A DNA stretch of 64,000 nt from Craterilacuibacter sp. RT1T (GCF_023502145.1 NZ_JAMFLI010000002.1:372001-436000), one strand, 5' to 3'; shown: positions 1-9,150, counted from the stretch's first letter. Numbers and translations are program-made. Notes: generated by a model not told the origin, from the sequence alone.

Positions 1-1
1 C

Positions 2-160
2 TTAACCCCGTGGCCAGGTCCACCAGACGATAAAGCCGCCCAGCAACAGGGCGAATAGTGCTTCCAGCAATAAAATCCACATCAGTTTGGCCTTGGGTGT
101 TTTATTCACCTTGGTCAAACTGTCACGAATAGGCAAGTTTTTGTCATGAGATTTAGCCAT
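2..160 (-). CDS. Small single-span membrane protein, unknown function
   Basis: A 52-residue reading frame too short for usual ORF cut-offs. It starts MAKSHDKNLP, has a basic N-terminal half and one hydrophobic span (about residues 27-48) ending in Trp-rich WWTWPRG, so a Lys-rich N terminus inside and one inner-membrane helix are predicted. Its start lies 15 bp inside the 5' end of the divergent ABC exporter gene, which is unusual and means that one of the two starts may be wrong. No ribosome site is clear. I do not recognise a family; coding is inferred from the sensible membrane-protein composition only. Confidence 0.5.
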   Translation of the reverse strand: MAKSHDKNLPIRDSLTKVNKTPKAKLMWILLLEALFALLLGGFIVWWTWPRG

Positions 161-1933
161 ACCGGCCCGGCGCCAAGCAACCGTAACGACGTCAAGACCT
201 TAAAAACGCTGCTGCCTTATCTGCTGCAGTTCAAATTCCGCCTGCTGCTGGCGCTGTCCTGCCTGATTCTGGCCAAGGTGGCGACCGTGACCGTGCCGCT
301 TTACCTCAAGGATATTGTCGATGCCTTGTCGGTACCGGCGAGCGCGCTGGCGGTGCCGGTGATGGCGCTGGCCGGCTTCGGTATTGCCCGCTTGCTGTCC
401 AGCGTGCTGGGCGAGATGCGCGACGCGGTGTTTGCGCGGGTGATACAGGGCGCGATCCGTCAGGTGGCGCGGCAGATCTTCAACCATCTGTTCCGCCTGT
501 CCTTGCGCTTTCACCTGAATCGCCAGACGGGCGGCATGAGCCGCGATATCGAGCGCGGCACCAAGGGCATCGGCTTTTTGCTCAATTTCACCGTGTTCAA
601 TATCCTGCCGACGCTGATCGAGATTGCGCTGGTAATCGGCATTTTGCTGGTGCGCTACGATGTGTGGTTTGCCATCGTCAGCTTTGCCACCATTGCCGTC
701 TATATCACCTTTACCCTGCTGGTTACCGAGTGGCGCACGGTGTTTCGCCGCTCGATGAACGAGCTGGACTCCAAGGCCAATAGCAAGGCGATTGATGCGC
801 TGATCAATTACGAGACGGTGAAATACTTCGGCAACGAGGGGGTAGAAGCCGCGCGTTACGATGCGGGGCTGGCAGCATGGGAAAAATCGGCAGTGAAAAA
901 CCAGGTGTCGCTGTCCATGCTGAATGCCGGCCAAGGCGTGATTATCGCTTTTGGCGTGACCGCGGTGATGGTGATGGCGGCGCAAGGGGTGGTGGGCGGC
1001 AGCATGAGCGTGGGCGATGTAGTGCTGGTGTCGGCCTTCCTGACCCAGTTATGGTCGCCGCTGCATTTTCTCGGTTTTGTCTATCGCGAAATCCGCCACT
1101 CGCTGGCCGATATGGAACGCATGTTTTCCCTGCTGGATGAGGGCGCCGAGGTGGATGATGCCGCCAATGCCGAGGTGCTGGCGACGCGTAGCGCCAGCGT
1201 GCGCTTTGACGGGGTCGATTTCGGCTACGACAGCAAACGCCAGATTCTGCATGGCGTCAGCCTGACGATTCCCGAAGGCAAGACGCTGGCGGTGGTCGGC
1301 TCGTCCGGTGCCGGCAAATCGACGCTGTCGCGTCTCCTGTTCCGCTTTTACGATGTCAACCAGGGCTGCATCAGCATTAATGGCCGCGATATCCGCGCAT
1401 TGACGCAAGACAGCCTGCGCGCCCATATCGGCATCGTGCCGCAGGATACGGTGCTGTTTAACGACACCATAGGCTACAACATCGCCTATGGCCGCCCCGG
1501 CGCCAGCCAGGACGAGGTGGTGGAGGCAGCCAAAAGCGCGCATATCCACGATTTTGTCGTCAGTCTGCCCGATGGCTACGACACCATGGTCGGCGAGCGC
1601 GGCCTCAAGCTTTCCGGCGGCGAAAAACAGCGCGTGGCTATTGCCCGCACCATTCTCAAAAATCCGCCCATCCTGATTTTCGACGAGGCGACCAGCGCGC
1701 TGGATTCGCGTACCGAAAAATCCATTCAGCAGGAACTGGCGGCCATCTCGGCCAACCGCACCACGCTGGTGATTGCGCACCGCCTGTCTACCGTGGTCGA
1801 CGCCGACGAGATTGTGGTGCTGGATCACGGGCGCGTGCTGGAGCAGGGCACGCACCGCGCACTGGTGGAAAAAGGCGGGCGCTATGCCGAAATGTGGGCT
1901 TTGCAGCAGCAGGGCGAGGTGGCCGAGGCGTAG
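146..1933 (+). CDS. ATM1/HMT1-type ABC exporter (fused permease-ATPase)
   Basis: A 595-residue half-transporter with an N-terminal six-helix ABC exporter domain (about residues 20-320) and a C-terminal ATPase. Walker A GSSGAGKST is at about 384-393, the signature LSGGEKQ at about 488, and Walker B ILIFDEATSALD at about 509. The motif NYETVKYFGNE in the membrane domain is characteristic of the mitochondrial Atm1/bacterial Atm1 group, which exports glutathione-linked metal or sulfur compounds as a homodimer in the inner membrane. The exact substrate is not visible from sequence. The ATG at 146 is the only good start; the 5' end overlaps a divergent small ORF by 15 bp. Confidence 0.88.
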   Translation: MRFSHTGPAPSNRNDVKTLKTLLPYLLQFKFRLLLALSCLILAKVATVTVPLYLKDIVDALSVPASALAVPVMALAGFGIARLLSSVLGEMRDAVFARVIQGAIRQVARQIFNHLFRLSLRFHLNRQTGGMSRDIERGTKGIGFLLNFTVFNILPTLIEIALVIGILLVRYDVWFAIVSFATIAVYITFTLLVTEWRTVFRRSMNELDSKANSKAIDALINYETVKYFGNEGVEAARYDAGLAAWEKSAVKNQVSLSMLNAGQGVIIAFGVTAVMVMAAQGVVGGSMSVGDVVLVSAFLTQLWSPLHFLGFVYREIRHSLADMERMFSLLDEGAEVDDAANAEVLATRSASVRFDGVDFGYDSKRQILHGVSLTIPEGKTLAVVGSSGAGKSTLSRLLFRFYDVNQGCISINGRDIRALTQDSLRAHIGIVPQDTVLFNDTIGYNIAYGRPGASQDEVVEAAKSAHIHDFVVSLPDGYDTMVGERGLKLSGGEKQRVAIARTILKNPPILIFDEATSALDSRTEKSIQQELAAISANRTTLVIAHRLSTVVDADEIVVLDHGRVLEQGTHRALVEKGGRYAEMWALQQQGEVAEA

Positions 1934-2074
1934 TGCCGGGTAATAGCTCTGTCATCAATACGAGGAATACTGTATACGAAACGGGTTGAGCCTGTCGGCG
2001 GCGCATGGTAAACAAGGGTGTCCTTGTTGCAGCGCCGCTTTTGCGGCGGCCTGCTTTTGTTTGCGGAGTTCTTC

Positions 2075-2350
2075 ATGTTGAGTGTGATTGCCTGTCTGTT
2101 TGCCGGTGTGATAGCCGGCCATTTTTTGCGCGATTGGCGTCCGGTACGCCATATCGGCCGGCTGATTTCGCTGGCCATTTTCCTGCTGCTGTTTCTGCTT
2201 GGCCTGTCGGTGGGCGGCAATGAGGCGATTCTGTCCAATCTGTCGACCATAGGCGTGACCGGTGTGGTGATTTCGCTGGCATCGACCATGGGCAGCGTGC
2301 TGGCGTCGTGGTGGGTCTATGTGCGCTTTTTCCGAAAGGATGAAGCATGA
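2075..2350 (+). CDS. LysO-type lysine exporter, N-terminal part (split gene)
   Basis: A 91-residue protein with three hydrophobic spans and the GxxxGHFLRDWRP pattern of the N-terminal third of LysO/YbjE (DUF340), an inner-membrane L-lysine exporter. The start at 2075 was chosen over an upstream ATG at 2018 because GGAG lies six bases before it. The stop overlaps the start of the next gene (ATGA), so the two halves are translationally coupled and probably form one transporter. E. coli LysO is one chain; here it is two. A small GC hairpin with a TTTT loop (about 2034-2047) precedes the gene and could be a weak terminator or leader element. Confidence 0.75.
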   Translation: MLSVIACLFAGVIAGHFLRDWRPVRHIGRLISLAIFLLLFLLGLSVGGNEAILSNLSTIGVTGVVISLASTMGSVLASWWVYVRFFRKDEA

Positions 2351-2949
2351 AGGGCGCGCTGACGATTATTGCTTTTTTCGTGCTCGGGGTCATGCTGGGC
2401 TGGTCGGGTGCTTTGCCGCTATGGCTGAGCGAGAGCGACTTGACCCTGTATGCGCTGTTTTTCCTGCTGTTTTGCGTGGGGGTATCGGTCGGCGCCGACG
2501 ATACTTTGCGCCGAACCCTCGCGCGCATGCAGCCCAAAATCCTGCTGATTCCGCTGGCCACCATTGTCGGCACCTTGCTTGGCAGCTTTGCCATCAGTTT
2601 TGCGCTGGATCATGTATCGGCCACCGAGTCGATGGCGATCGGCTCGGGCTTCGGTTACTACTCGCTGTCGTCCATCTTCATCACCCAATACAAGGGCGCC
2701 GAGCTGGGCACCATTGCGCTGGTGTCTAATGTGTTCCGCGAAATCTTCGCCCTGCTGATGGCGCCCTTGCTGTATGCCGCTTTTGGCAAGCTGGCGCCCA
2801 TTGCCGCCGGGGGGGCCACCACCATGGACACGACCTTGCCGGTGATCAGCCGCGTGTGCGGACGCGACTGGATCTTTGTTGCCATGCTGCACGGCTTTGT
2901 CGTGGATTTGTCGGTGCCGTTTTTGGTGACCTTTCTCTGTCGTTTCTAA
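2347..2949 (+). CDS. LysO-type lysine exporter, C-terminal part
   Basis: A 200-residue membrane protein matching the C-terminal two thirds of LysO/DUF340. It carries the conserved LFFLLFCVGVSVGAD and GSGFGYYSLSSIFITQ motifs and about five membrane spans; with the three spans of the upstream 91-residue protein this gives the eight expected for the full transporter. AAGGA at about 2336-2340 precedes the ATG, which overlaps the stop of the first half by four bases. Expected role: export of lysine or toxic lysine analogues across the inner membrane, needing both polypeptides. Contains a run of seven G near 2809-2815. Confidence 0.8.
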   Translation: MKGALTIIAFFVLGVMLGWSGALPLWLSESDLTLYALFFLLFCVGVSVGADDTLRRTLARMQPKILLIPLATIVGTLLGSFAISFALDHVSATESMAIGSGFGYYSLSSIFITQYKGAELGTIALVSNVFREIFALLMAPLLYAAFGKLAPIAAGGATTMDTTLPVISRVCGRDWIFVAMLHGFVVDLSVPFLVTFLCRF

Positions 2950-3007
2950 AGGGCGGCGCGGTGCTCTGCTATGATCCGGAGCTGCCATCCGTTTCTGGAG
3001 TTCTGCC

Positions 3008-3547
3008 GTGCCTGCCGACACCCCCATTATTCAGCTGGGCCACCCTGTATTGCGCCAGGTGGCGCAGCCGGTGGCCGATATTCATGCCCCCGCCGTGCAA
3101 GCCCTGATTGATACGCTGATTGCCAGCGTTAAGGAGGCGAACGGGGTCGGTATTGCCGCCCCGCAAATCGCCTGTTCGCAACGGCTGTTTGTGGTGGCTT
3201 CCCGCCCCAGCGTGCGCTACCCGTATGCGCCGGATATGGCGCCCACCGCCATGATCAATCCGCGCGTGCTGGGCCATGGCAGCGAAAAGGTCAAGGACTG
3301 GGAAGGCTGCCTGAGTGTGGGCGGCTTGCGTGCTTTGGTGCCGCGCCACCACCGCATCGAGGTTGAATACACCGACCGCCACGGCCAGTGTTGCCGGCAG
3401 GTGCTGGAGGGTTTTGTGGCGCGCATTTTCCAGCACGAGCTGGATCATCTGGACGGGCTGGTGTTTCTTGATAGGGTGGAACATCAGGATGATGTCTTCA
3501 GCGAAGACGCGTACCAGCAGCATGTCGCCGCGCGCACGACGGCCTGA
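3008..3547 (+). CDS. def: Peptide deformylase
   Basis: A 179-residue Fe/Zn peptide deformylase, removing the formyl group from nascent protein N termini in the cytoplasm. All three family motifs are present: GVGIAAPQ (about 46-53), EGCLSV (about 99-104, metal-ligand Cys) and QHELDHL (about 142-148, HExxH metal ligands and catalytic Glu). The start is GTG with GGAG seven bases upstream. It is not next to fmt, so it may be a second, accessory copy; the window cannot show whether another def exists. It follows lysO and overlaps the downstream lipoprotein gene. Confidence 0.93.
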   Translation: MPADTPIIQLGHPVLRQVAQPVADIHAPAVQALIDTLIASVKEANGVGIAAPQIACSQRLFVVASRPSVRYPYAPDMAPTAMINPRVLGHGSEKVKDWEGCLSVGGLRALVPRHHRIEVEYTDRHGQCCRQVLEGFVARIFQHELDHLDGLVFLDRVEHQDDVFSEDAYQQHVAARTTA

Positions 3548-4376
3548 TGGCGCCTTGCGCCTGCTGTTTGCGCTGCTGCTGGTGTTCTTGAGCGGCTGTG
3601 CCGGGCGCGCGCCGCCGTTATGGATACCGCCTGCCACCATCGCTATCGAGCCGGGCAGCAAGCTTACCCGCTTGGCGCTGGGGGAGCATGCCGTGCTGTT
3701 GGCCGAGCGCCGTAGCGGTGCGTCCTGCGTGCTGCTGCTGAATGTGCACGAGAATGAAAGCACGGCCCTGGCTGCCGGCAGCGCTTTGCTGGCGCGCTAT
3801 GGCGGACGTCTGTTGAGTTTGCAGCATGGCGGCGGGCGCTTGCTGCACTTTGGGGTGAATGGCGAGGACGCGCGTGCCGACCCTAACCGTATCTTTAGCC
3901 GGGCAGGCATCGCGGCCACACTCGCACACTACGGCTCGGATAGTGCGGCTGCACGTCTGGCGCTGGCCGGCTTTAGCGAAGCTTTGCTTTGGCAACTGGC
4001 ACCGGATAGGGCCAGTGCCATCATCACCCTGCACAATAACCATCCCGGCGGCTATTCGGCCGCCAGCTATCTGCCAGGCGGGGCGCTAGCCAGCAGCGCC
4101 GCCGAAGTGGCACTGGCGCCGGGGGTTTCGCCCGACCAGTTTTTACTGGTAAGCGAGCGGCGGCTGTTTTTGCCGCTGGCCGCGCAGGGTTTCAATGTCG
4201 TGCTGCAAGACAGGGGCGCGCCGGACGACGGCTCCTTGTCGGTTTACGCGGCGGCGCACGCTATCCCCTATATCAATGTCGAGGCGACTGCCGGGGCCCT
4301 GGCGACCCAGACGGTGATGCTGGAGGCGGCCTTGCAGCTGTTGGCGAGCAGCCAGCTTGCGCGCTGCAGGGCCTAA
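3522..4376 (+). CDS. Predicted lipoprotein with M14-like zinc hydrolase domain
   Basis: A 284-residue protein starting MSPRARRPDG, with a hydrophobic signal and lipobox LSGC (Cys near residue 27), so it should be lipid-anchored in the envelope. The rest resembles M14 carboxypeptidase/amidase-like proteins: NVHENEST (HxxE-like pair), DPNRIF, TLHNN (third His) and INVEA (possible catalytic Glu). A role in peptidoglycan or peptide trimming is inferred, not shown. The start at 3522 lies 26 bp inside def; a far upstream start at 3315 would be fully inside def and was rejected. It ends four bases into the convergent fumC gene. Confidence 0.65.
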   Translation: MSPRARRPDGALRLLFALLLVFLSGCAGRAPPLWIPPATIAIEPGSKLTRLALGEHAVLLAERRSGASCVLLLNVHENESTALAAGSALLARYGGRLLSLQHGGGRLLHFGVNGEDARADPNRIFSRAGIAATLAHYGSDSAAARLALAGFSEALLWQLAPDRASAIITLHNNHPGGYSAASYLPGGALASSAAEVALAPGVSPDQFLLVSERRLFLPLAAQGFNVVLQDRGAPDDGSLSVYAAAHAIPYINVEATAGALATQTVMLEAALQLLASSQLARCRA

Positions 4377-5779
4377 TCCGGGTCCGCCTTGTGGCCTGCG
4401 CCGGCCATAGCGCCGGCATCGCATAGTTTATCGAACAGCGCTTCTTCCACCCCCAGCTGCAAGGCCGCGACCCGTAGCGGCCAATCTTGCGCCAGTGCAA
4501 GCTGTGCGATGCTGGCCGCCTGCTCATAGCCTATGACCGGCGCCAGCGCGGTGACGCGCATCAGCGTGTTCTCGACATCGCGCGCGAGGCGGGCACTGTC
4601 GGGCTGGCAGTTGGCGACGAGATGCCGGTTAAAGCTGTCCATGGCATCGCCCGCCAGGCGTAAAGACTCCAGCAGGTTGCGCAGGATCAGCGGCTTGTAC
4701 ACATTCATCTGCAGCATGCCCCCGGCGTTGCCCAGCGCGACCGCCTGATCGTTGGCCATGATCTGCAACGCCACCATGGCCAGCATCTCGCACTGGGTCG
4801 GGTTGACCTTGCCCGGCATGATGGACGAGCCCGGCTCGTTGTCCGGCAGCTTCAGTTCGGCCAGCGCGCAGCGCGGGCCACTGGCCAGCAGGCGTACATC
4901 GTTGGCGATTTTGAACAGGATGGTGGCGAGGGTTTTCAGCGCTGCAGACAGGCGGGCGAGGGCGTCGTGCGCGCCCTGGGCGGCAAAATGATCATCCGCC
5001 TCGCGAAAGGGCAGGCCGGTGAAGTTGGCCAGATGCAGGATGGCGGCACGGGCAAAGCCCGGCGGCGCCCCCAGACCGCTGCCCACTGCCGTGCCGCCCA
5101 GCGCCAGCGGCATCACACCGGCCAGGGCATGGCTGATGTCGGCATGCGCGGCTTTCAGCTGGCTGGCAAAAGCGTGCCATTCCTGACCCATATACATCGG
5201 CACCGCATCCATCAAATGGGTGCGTCCGACCTTGAGCAGCCCGTCCCATGCCTGGCCCTTGCTTTCACAGCCGTGTTGCAGACGGCTAAGCGCCGGCAGC
5301 AGCTGCTGCTGGGTGGCCAGTGCCACCGCGATATGCATGGCGCTGGGAAAGGTATCGTTGCTGGAGGTGGAGCGGTTGACGTGGTCGTTGGGGTGTAGCG
5401 GCCGGTGGCTACCCAGCGCTTCGCCTGTCAGGGCGCTGGCGCGATTGGCGACGACTTCATTGACGTTCATATTGAACTGGGTGCCACTGCCGCTGATCCA
5501 CGGCGGCAGCGGAAATTGCGCATCGTGCTTGCCGGCTAGTATTTCGTCGCACACCCGACAGATCAATGCGCTTTGCGCCGGCGTTAATTGTCCAAGCTCG
5601 CCATTGGCCAGCGCGCAGGCTTTTTTCAGGCGCGCATAAGCGCTTAGCAGCGCAGGCGGCATGGGCGTTTCGCCAATGGCAAAGTGGGCGAGGGCGCGCT
5701 GGGTCTGTGCGCCCCATAACCTGCCCGCTGCGATCTGGACCGGCCCCATGGAATCGTATTCGGTACGCTGGCTTTTCAT
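4373..5779 (-). CDS. fumC: Class II fumarate hydratase
   Basis: A 468-residue class II fumarase catalysing fumarate to L-malate in the TCA cycle. Evidence: GSGTQFNMNVNEVVANRA, HPNDHVNRSTSSNDTFPS, KVGRTHLMDAVP and the superfamily signature GSSIMPGKVNP at about residues 317-327, where the catalytic Ser lies in a mobile loop. The aspartase alternative is less likely given the HPNDHVNRSTSSND block, but the two families are close. The start at 5779 (MKSQRTEYDSMG) matches family N termini; the same frame stays open another 131 codons upstream but that part reads as antisense to the helicase gene. Oxygen-stable, iron-free enzyme type. Confidence 0.92.
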   Translation of the reverse strand: MKSQRTEYDSMGPVQIAAGRLWGAQTQRALAHFAIGETPMPPALLSAYARLKKACALANGELGQLTPAQSALICRVCDEILAGKHDAQFPLPPWISGSGTQFNMNVNEVVANRASALTGEALGSHRPLHPNDHVNRSTSSNDTFPSAMHIAVALATQQQLLPALSRLQHGCESKGQAWDGLLKVGRTHLMDAVPMYMGQEWHAFASQLKAAHADISHALAGVMPLALGGTAVGSGLGAPPGFARAAILHLANFTGLPFREADDHFAAQGAHDALARLSAALKTLATILFKIANDVRLLASGPRCALAELKLPDNEPGSSIMPGKVNPTQCEMLAMVALQIMANDQAVALGNAGGMLQMNVYKPLILRNLLESLRLAGDAMDSFNRHLVANCQPDSARLARDVENTLMRVTALAPVIGYEQAASIAQLALAQDWPLRVAALQLGVEEALFDKLCDAGAMAGAGHKADPD

Positions 5780-5823
5780 GTGCTGCCCCTGTTGTTTGAC
5801 AAGGACAGCATAGCCAGCCTGAC

Positions 5824-7815
5824 TCAGCCGCGACGGGAGCGATTGCCCGCAGGCGGTCCGCGGCGGCTGTTTTGCGGCTTTTTCGGGTGGCGCAACTGGC
5901 TGTTCTGGCGCTGCAGCAAGGTGTCGATTTCTTCCGAAGTCGATTGCATCAGGCTTTGTGCCATCTCGCCGTGCGGGAAGGTGTCCGGCATGCGGTAACC
6001 CAGCCAGGCATAGGCGGCATACAGCTTGCAGGTATCTTCCAGATATTGCAGGCGCTGGCGTCCGCCGGTGCCCTCCATGCGCAATAGCGAGGCGCTGCGC
6101 TTTTTGGCGCGGCATTCGGCCCAGTCGTGCAGGGCGTTTTCCAGCATGGGAATCTTGGTCGAGACCGGGCACAGGCTGAAGGTGACGCGGTCGGGCAGGC
6201 TTAGCGGCAGCGCATCCAGCCAGCGTGCCTTGGCCATTTGCTCGGACAGGTTGGCCGGCAGGAAGAATTCGTCATGCACATTGATGTGCTTGGTAAACAG
6301 CTCCAGCAAAGGCTCCAGCTTGTCCTGCCCGGTGGCCGCGGCGATCTGCTCCAGATAGTCGAGGTTGGGCGCAACGTAAAAGCCGCTGGTGGGTAGCGGA
6401 TCGGATTTTTCCAGCAGCAAGGCGGCAATGGCCTTGTGCGTACGCCCGTCCAGACCCGCGACAAAGCCGGCTTCATGCTGGCCGAAGCGCCCGGCGCGCC
6501 CGGCAATCTGTTTGGCCAGCGACGCGCTGATCATCCCTTCGGCGTAGCCGTCCCATTTATTGGCGGTGGTGAAAATCACGCGCCGCGCCGGCGTATTCAG
6601 GCCCATACCGATGGCGTCGGTGCCAACCACGATGCTGGTTTCGCCGCTGATAAAGCGTTCGGCCTGCGCCTGGCGCACTTCGGGCGACAAATTGCCATAG
6701 ATGGCGGATACGGCAAAACCCTGCTCGATCGCCTGGTCGCGCCAGTTGAGCACTTCGCGGCGCGAGAATGCGATCAGTACATCGCCCGGCTTGAGGTTTT
6801 TCAGCGAGCCCAAGGGCGCTTTTTCCATTTCCAGCGGCGACATGCGCTGCAGTTCGCGCACTTCCAGTGTGCCGCCTACGCGCTTGACCAGCGACTCAAT
6901 CGCGCCACGCGCTTCCAGCGCGCCCAGGAGATAGACCGTTTTGGCCGGCACGCCGCATACGGCCGCGGTCCAGGCTGCACCACGATCCGGATCGTCCAGT
7001 AACTGAATTTCGTCGATGACCGCGACTTCGATCATTTTGTTGGGGTTGAGCATCTCGACCGTGCTGGCGACGTGGGTCGCGCCCGGATGCAGCTTGCGCT
7101 GCTCGCCGGTAATCAGGCTGACCGCAACCCCGGCATCCAGCAGGCGCTGGTAGTTTTCGATCGCCAGCAAGCGCAAAGGCGCCAGATAGGCACCACTTTT
7201 CGCGCTGGCCAGATGCTCCATCGCACCATGGGTCTTACCCGAGTTGGTCGGCCCCAGTACGGCGATAAAGTGGCGCGCCATGCCTTGCGCCATGGTAAAG
7301 GACTCGGGGTAGAGCGACAGGTTGACGGCATCGCGGGTCTTTTTCGCCTGACGCTCGGCGTCCAGTGTGCTGGCCAGCTCCTTGATGCGGTCCAGCGCCA
7401 GCGTGACGCGGGTGCTGGCACGCTCGTACTTGGCTTTGAAGGCACCCAGTGCCCGGGTCGGGTCCAGTTCGAACTCGGCGGCCAGTGCGATGACTTGCTG
7501 CGCGCAGGCGCTCAGTTTGGCTTCCAGCTGGGCACGGGTGTTTTCGTTCCAGCGCTCGCGCAGCAGGGCGAGTTTGGCCGTGTTGTCCATGCGCCGCCAC
7601 TTGGCACTCTTGCCCAGAAAGCCTTCATCCGGCACCAGATGGTAGGCAATGACGCGCTTGCCCAGACAGATCTCGCCTTGCACCGAAACGGCATAACTGC
7701 CGTCCGAGGTAATCAGGCTGGCTTTGTGTGCCTGCAGGTAGTCGGTCAGGGCCGAGGTTTCAAACGGGTCGGAGGTGGTTGCTGTCATAGGGGGCAAGTC
7801 GGGGCTTTCAGGCAT
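5824..7815 (-). CDS. Suv3-like RNA helicase (DExH superfamily 2)
   Basis: A 663-residue protein with a helicase core: Walker A LGPTNSGKT, DEIQ in place of DEAD (the Suv3 hallmark), SAIYGNLSPEVR and QIAGRAGRFG (motif VI). It has an N-terminal ~180-residue extension and a basic C-terminal tail rich in Arg, Asn and Pro. Mitochondrial Suv3 unwinds RNA for the degradosome; the bacterial homologues are poorly studied, so RNA turnover is an inference. The start may instead be the ATG at 7788 (MTATTSDP); neither has a good ribosome site. It lies downstream of amtB with a strong hairpin between them. Confidence 0.85.
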   Translation of the reverse strand: MPESPDLPPMTATTSDPFETSALTDYLQAHKASLITSDGSYAVSVQGEICLGKRVIAYHLVPDEGFLGKSAKWRRMDNTAKLALLRERWNENTRAQLEAKLSACAQQVIALAAEFELDPTRALGAFKAKYERASTRVTLALDRIKELASTLDAERQAKKTRDAVNLSLYPESFTMAQGMARHFIAVLGPTNSGKTHGAMEHLASAKSGAYLAPLRLLAIENYQRLLDAGVAVSLITGEQRKLHPGATHVASTVEMLNPNKMIEVAVIDEIQLLDDPDRGAAWTAAVCGVPAKTVYLLGALEARGAIESLVKRVGGTLEVRELQRMSPLEMEKAPLGSLKNLKPGDVLIAFSRREVLNWRDQAIEQGFAVSAIYGNLSPEVRQAQAERFISGETSIVVGTDAIGMGLNTPARRVIFTTANKWDGYAEGMISASLAKQIAGRAGRFGQHEAGFVAGLDGRTHKAIAALLLEKSDPLPTSGFYVAPNLDYLEQIAAATGQDKLEPLLELFTKHINVHDEFFLPANLSEQMAKARWLDALPLSLPDRVTFSLCPVSTKIPMLENALHDWAECRAKKRSASLLRMEGTGGRQRLQYLEDTCKLYAAYAWLGYRMPDTFPHGEMAQSLMQSTSEEIDTLLQRQNSQLRHPKKPQNSRRGPPAGNRSRRG

Positions 7816-7883
7816 CGGGGCTGCGATAATAGGGCAATCGGCGTTTTCATATAAGCCCTATGTCGCTGTTGCGCGATATACAA

Positions 7884-7920
7884 ACGGCACAAACCGGCTA
7901 TTTCTGCCGGTTTGTGCCGT
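7884..7920 (-). terminator. Hairpin terminator after amtB
   Basis: A perfect 14-bp inverted repeat (ACGGCACAAACCGG and its complement) with a nine-base loop, just after the amtB stop. On the minus strand it is followed only by TTTGTAT, so termination may be partial. Confidence 0.6.
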
Positions 7921-7938
7921 CTTTGACATCACTACTGC

Positions 7939-9150
7939 TCAGCTTTCCTTGTCGAAATGGTAGGCGTGTTCGCCATGCAGGGCCTCGTCCAGCCCTTCTT
8001 CCTCTTCAGCGTGGCTGACGCGTGGCTTGTGGATCAGCTTCATAATCATCCAGGTCACGCCAAAGGAGTACACAGCCACAATCACTACGGCCAGAAGCTG
8101 GATGGCGAACTGGTGCAGGCCGCCGCTGACGTCGTCAATGGCGCGGTTGGCCAGCAAACCCACCAGCAAGGAGCCGGTCACGCCACCTACACCGTGGGCG
8201 CGGAATACTTCCAGCGCATCATCGTACTTGAAGCGCGCCTGCAGCACCTTGGCGAAGTAGCACACGGTGGCGCCGATGGCACCGATCAAGACCGCCGCCC
8301 AGGGTTCGACATAACCGGCCGTCGGGGTGATGGTGGCCAGACCCGCTACGCCGCCGACCAGCACGCCGGAGAAACTGGGTTTGGCTTCAAAGCGCCAGGC
8401 CAGCAAGAGCCATACGACCATGGCCACGGCACCGGCCACGGCGGTATTCACAAAGGCATAGGCTGCCAGTGCGTTCGCTGCATAAGCACCGCCGGCATTA
8501 AAGCCGAACCAGCCGAACCACAGCAGGCCGGCACCGATAGCCACCAGTGGCAAATTGCTAGGCTCGGGCTTGTCGCCGGGCTCAATATCGCGCTTACCCA
8601 GGAACATCACGGTTGCCAGCGCGGCAAAGCCTGCGGTGGTATGCACGACGATACCGCCGGCGAAGTCGATGGCGCCCAGTTTGGCCAGGAAGCCGCCCCC
8701 CCAGATCCAGTGGGCAACCGGTACATAGATCAGCAGCATCCACAATACGATGAATTTCAGGTAGGCCTTGAAATCAAAACGCTCGGCAAACGCACCGGTA
8801 ATCAGCGCCGGTGTGATGATGGCAAACATCATCTGGTAGGCGAAGAACATGATGAAGGGGATGGATGGCGCATAGTGCGGATGCGGCATGGCACCGATGC
8901 CGCTGAAGCCGAAGTAGCTTAAATCGCCGATCACGCCGCCGACATCGGGGCCAAACGCCAGACTGAAACCGCCAAAAATCCACACCACGGTAATCACGCC
9001 CATGGAAATGAAGTTTTGCATCATGATGGATAGCATGCTGCGGCTGCGTACCAGACCGCCGTAAAACAGGGCGAGCCCCGGCGTCATCAGGCAGACGAGT
9101 GCCGTACATAAAATGATAAAGGCGGTGTCGCCGGTATTGATGAGGTACAT
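7939..9150 (-). CDS. amtB: Ammonium transporter
   Basis: A 403-residue AmtB/Rh-family channel that moves ammonium/ammonia across the inner membrane. It shows eleven hydrophobic spans, MTPGLALFYGGLVR, the first pore His region (IVVHTTAGFAAL) and second (AHGVGGVTGSLLVG), and a soluble C-terminal tail. The start at 9150 (MYLINTGDTA) was chosen because AGGAG lies six bases before it; the ATG at 9156 directly abuts that site. There is no periplasmic signal peptide and no glnK beside it, which is unusual; PII control would need an unlinked glnB/glnK, and glnD, the PII-modifying enzyme, lies 6.6 kb away. Confidence 0.94.
   Translation of the reverse strand: MYLINTGDTAFIILCTALVCLMTPGLALFYGGLVRSRSMLSIMMQNFISMGVITVVWIFGGFSLAFGPDVGGVIGDLSYFGFSGIGAMPHPHYAPSIPFIMFFAYQMMFAIITPALITGAFAERFDFKAYLKFIVLWMLLIYVPVAHWIWGGGFLAKLGAIDFAGGIVVHTTAGFAALATVMFLGKRDIEPGDKPEPSNLPLVAIGAGLLWFGWFGFNAGGAYAANALAAYAFVNTAVAGAVAMVVWLLLAWRFEAKPSFSGVLVGGVAGLATITPTAGYVEPWAAVLIGAIGATVCYFAKVLQARFKYDDALEVFRAHGVGGVTGSLLVGLLANRAIDDVSGGLHQFAIQLLAVVIVAVYSFGVTWMIMKLIHKPRVSHAEEEEGLDEALHGEHAYHFDKES

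Noticed and set aside
1934-2074. Lysine riboswitch before the LysO genes
   Set aside because: Only a small GC hairpin is visible; no lysine-aptamer helices or conserved loops were recognised.
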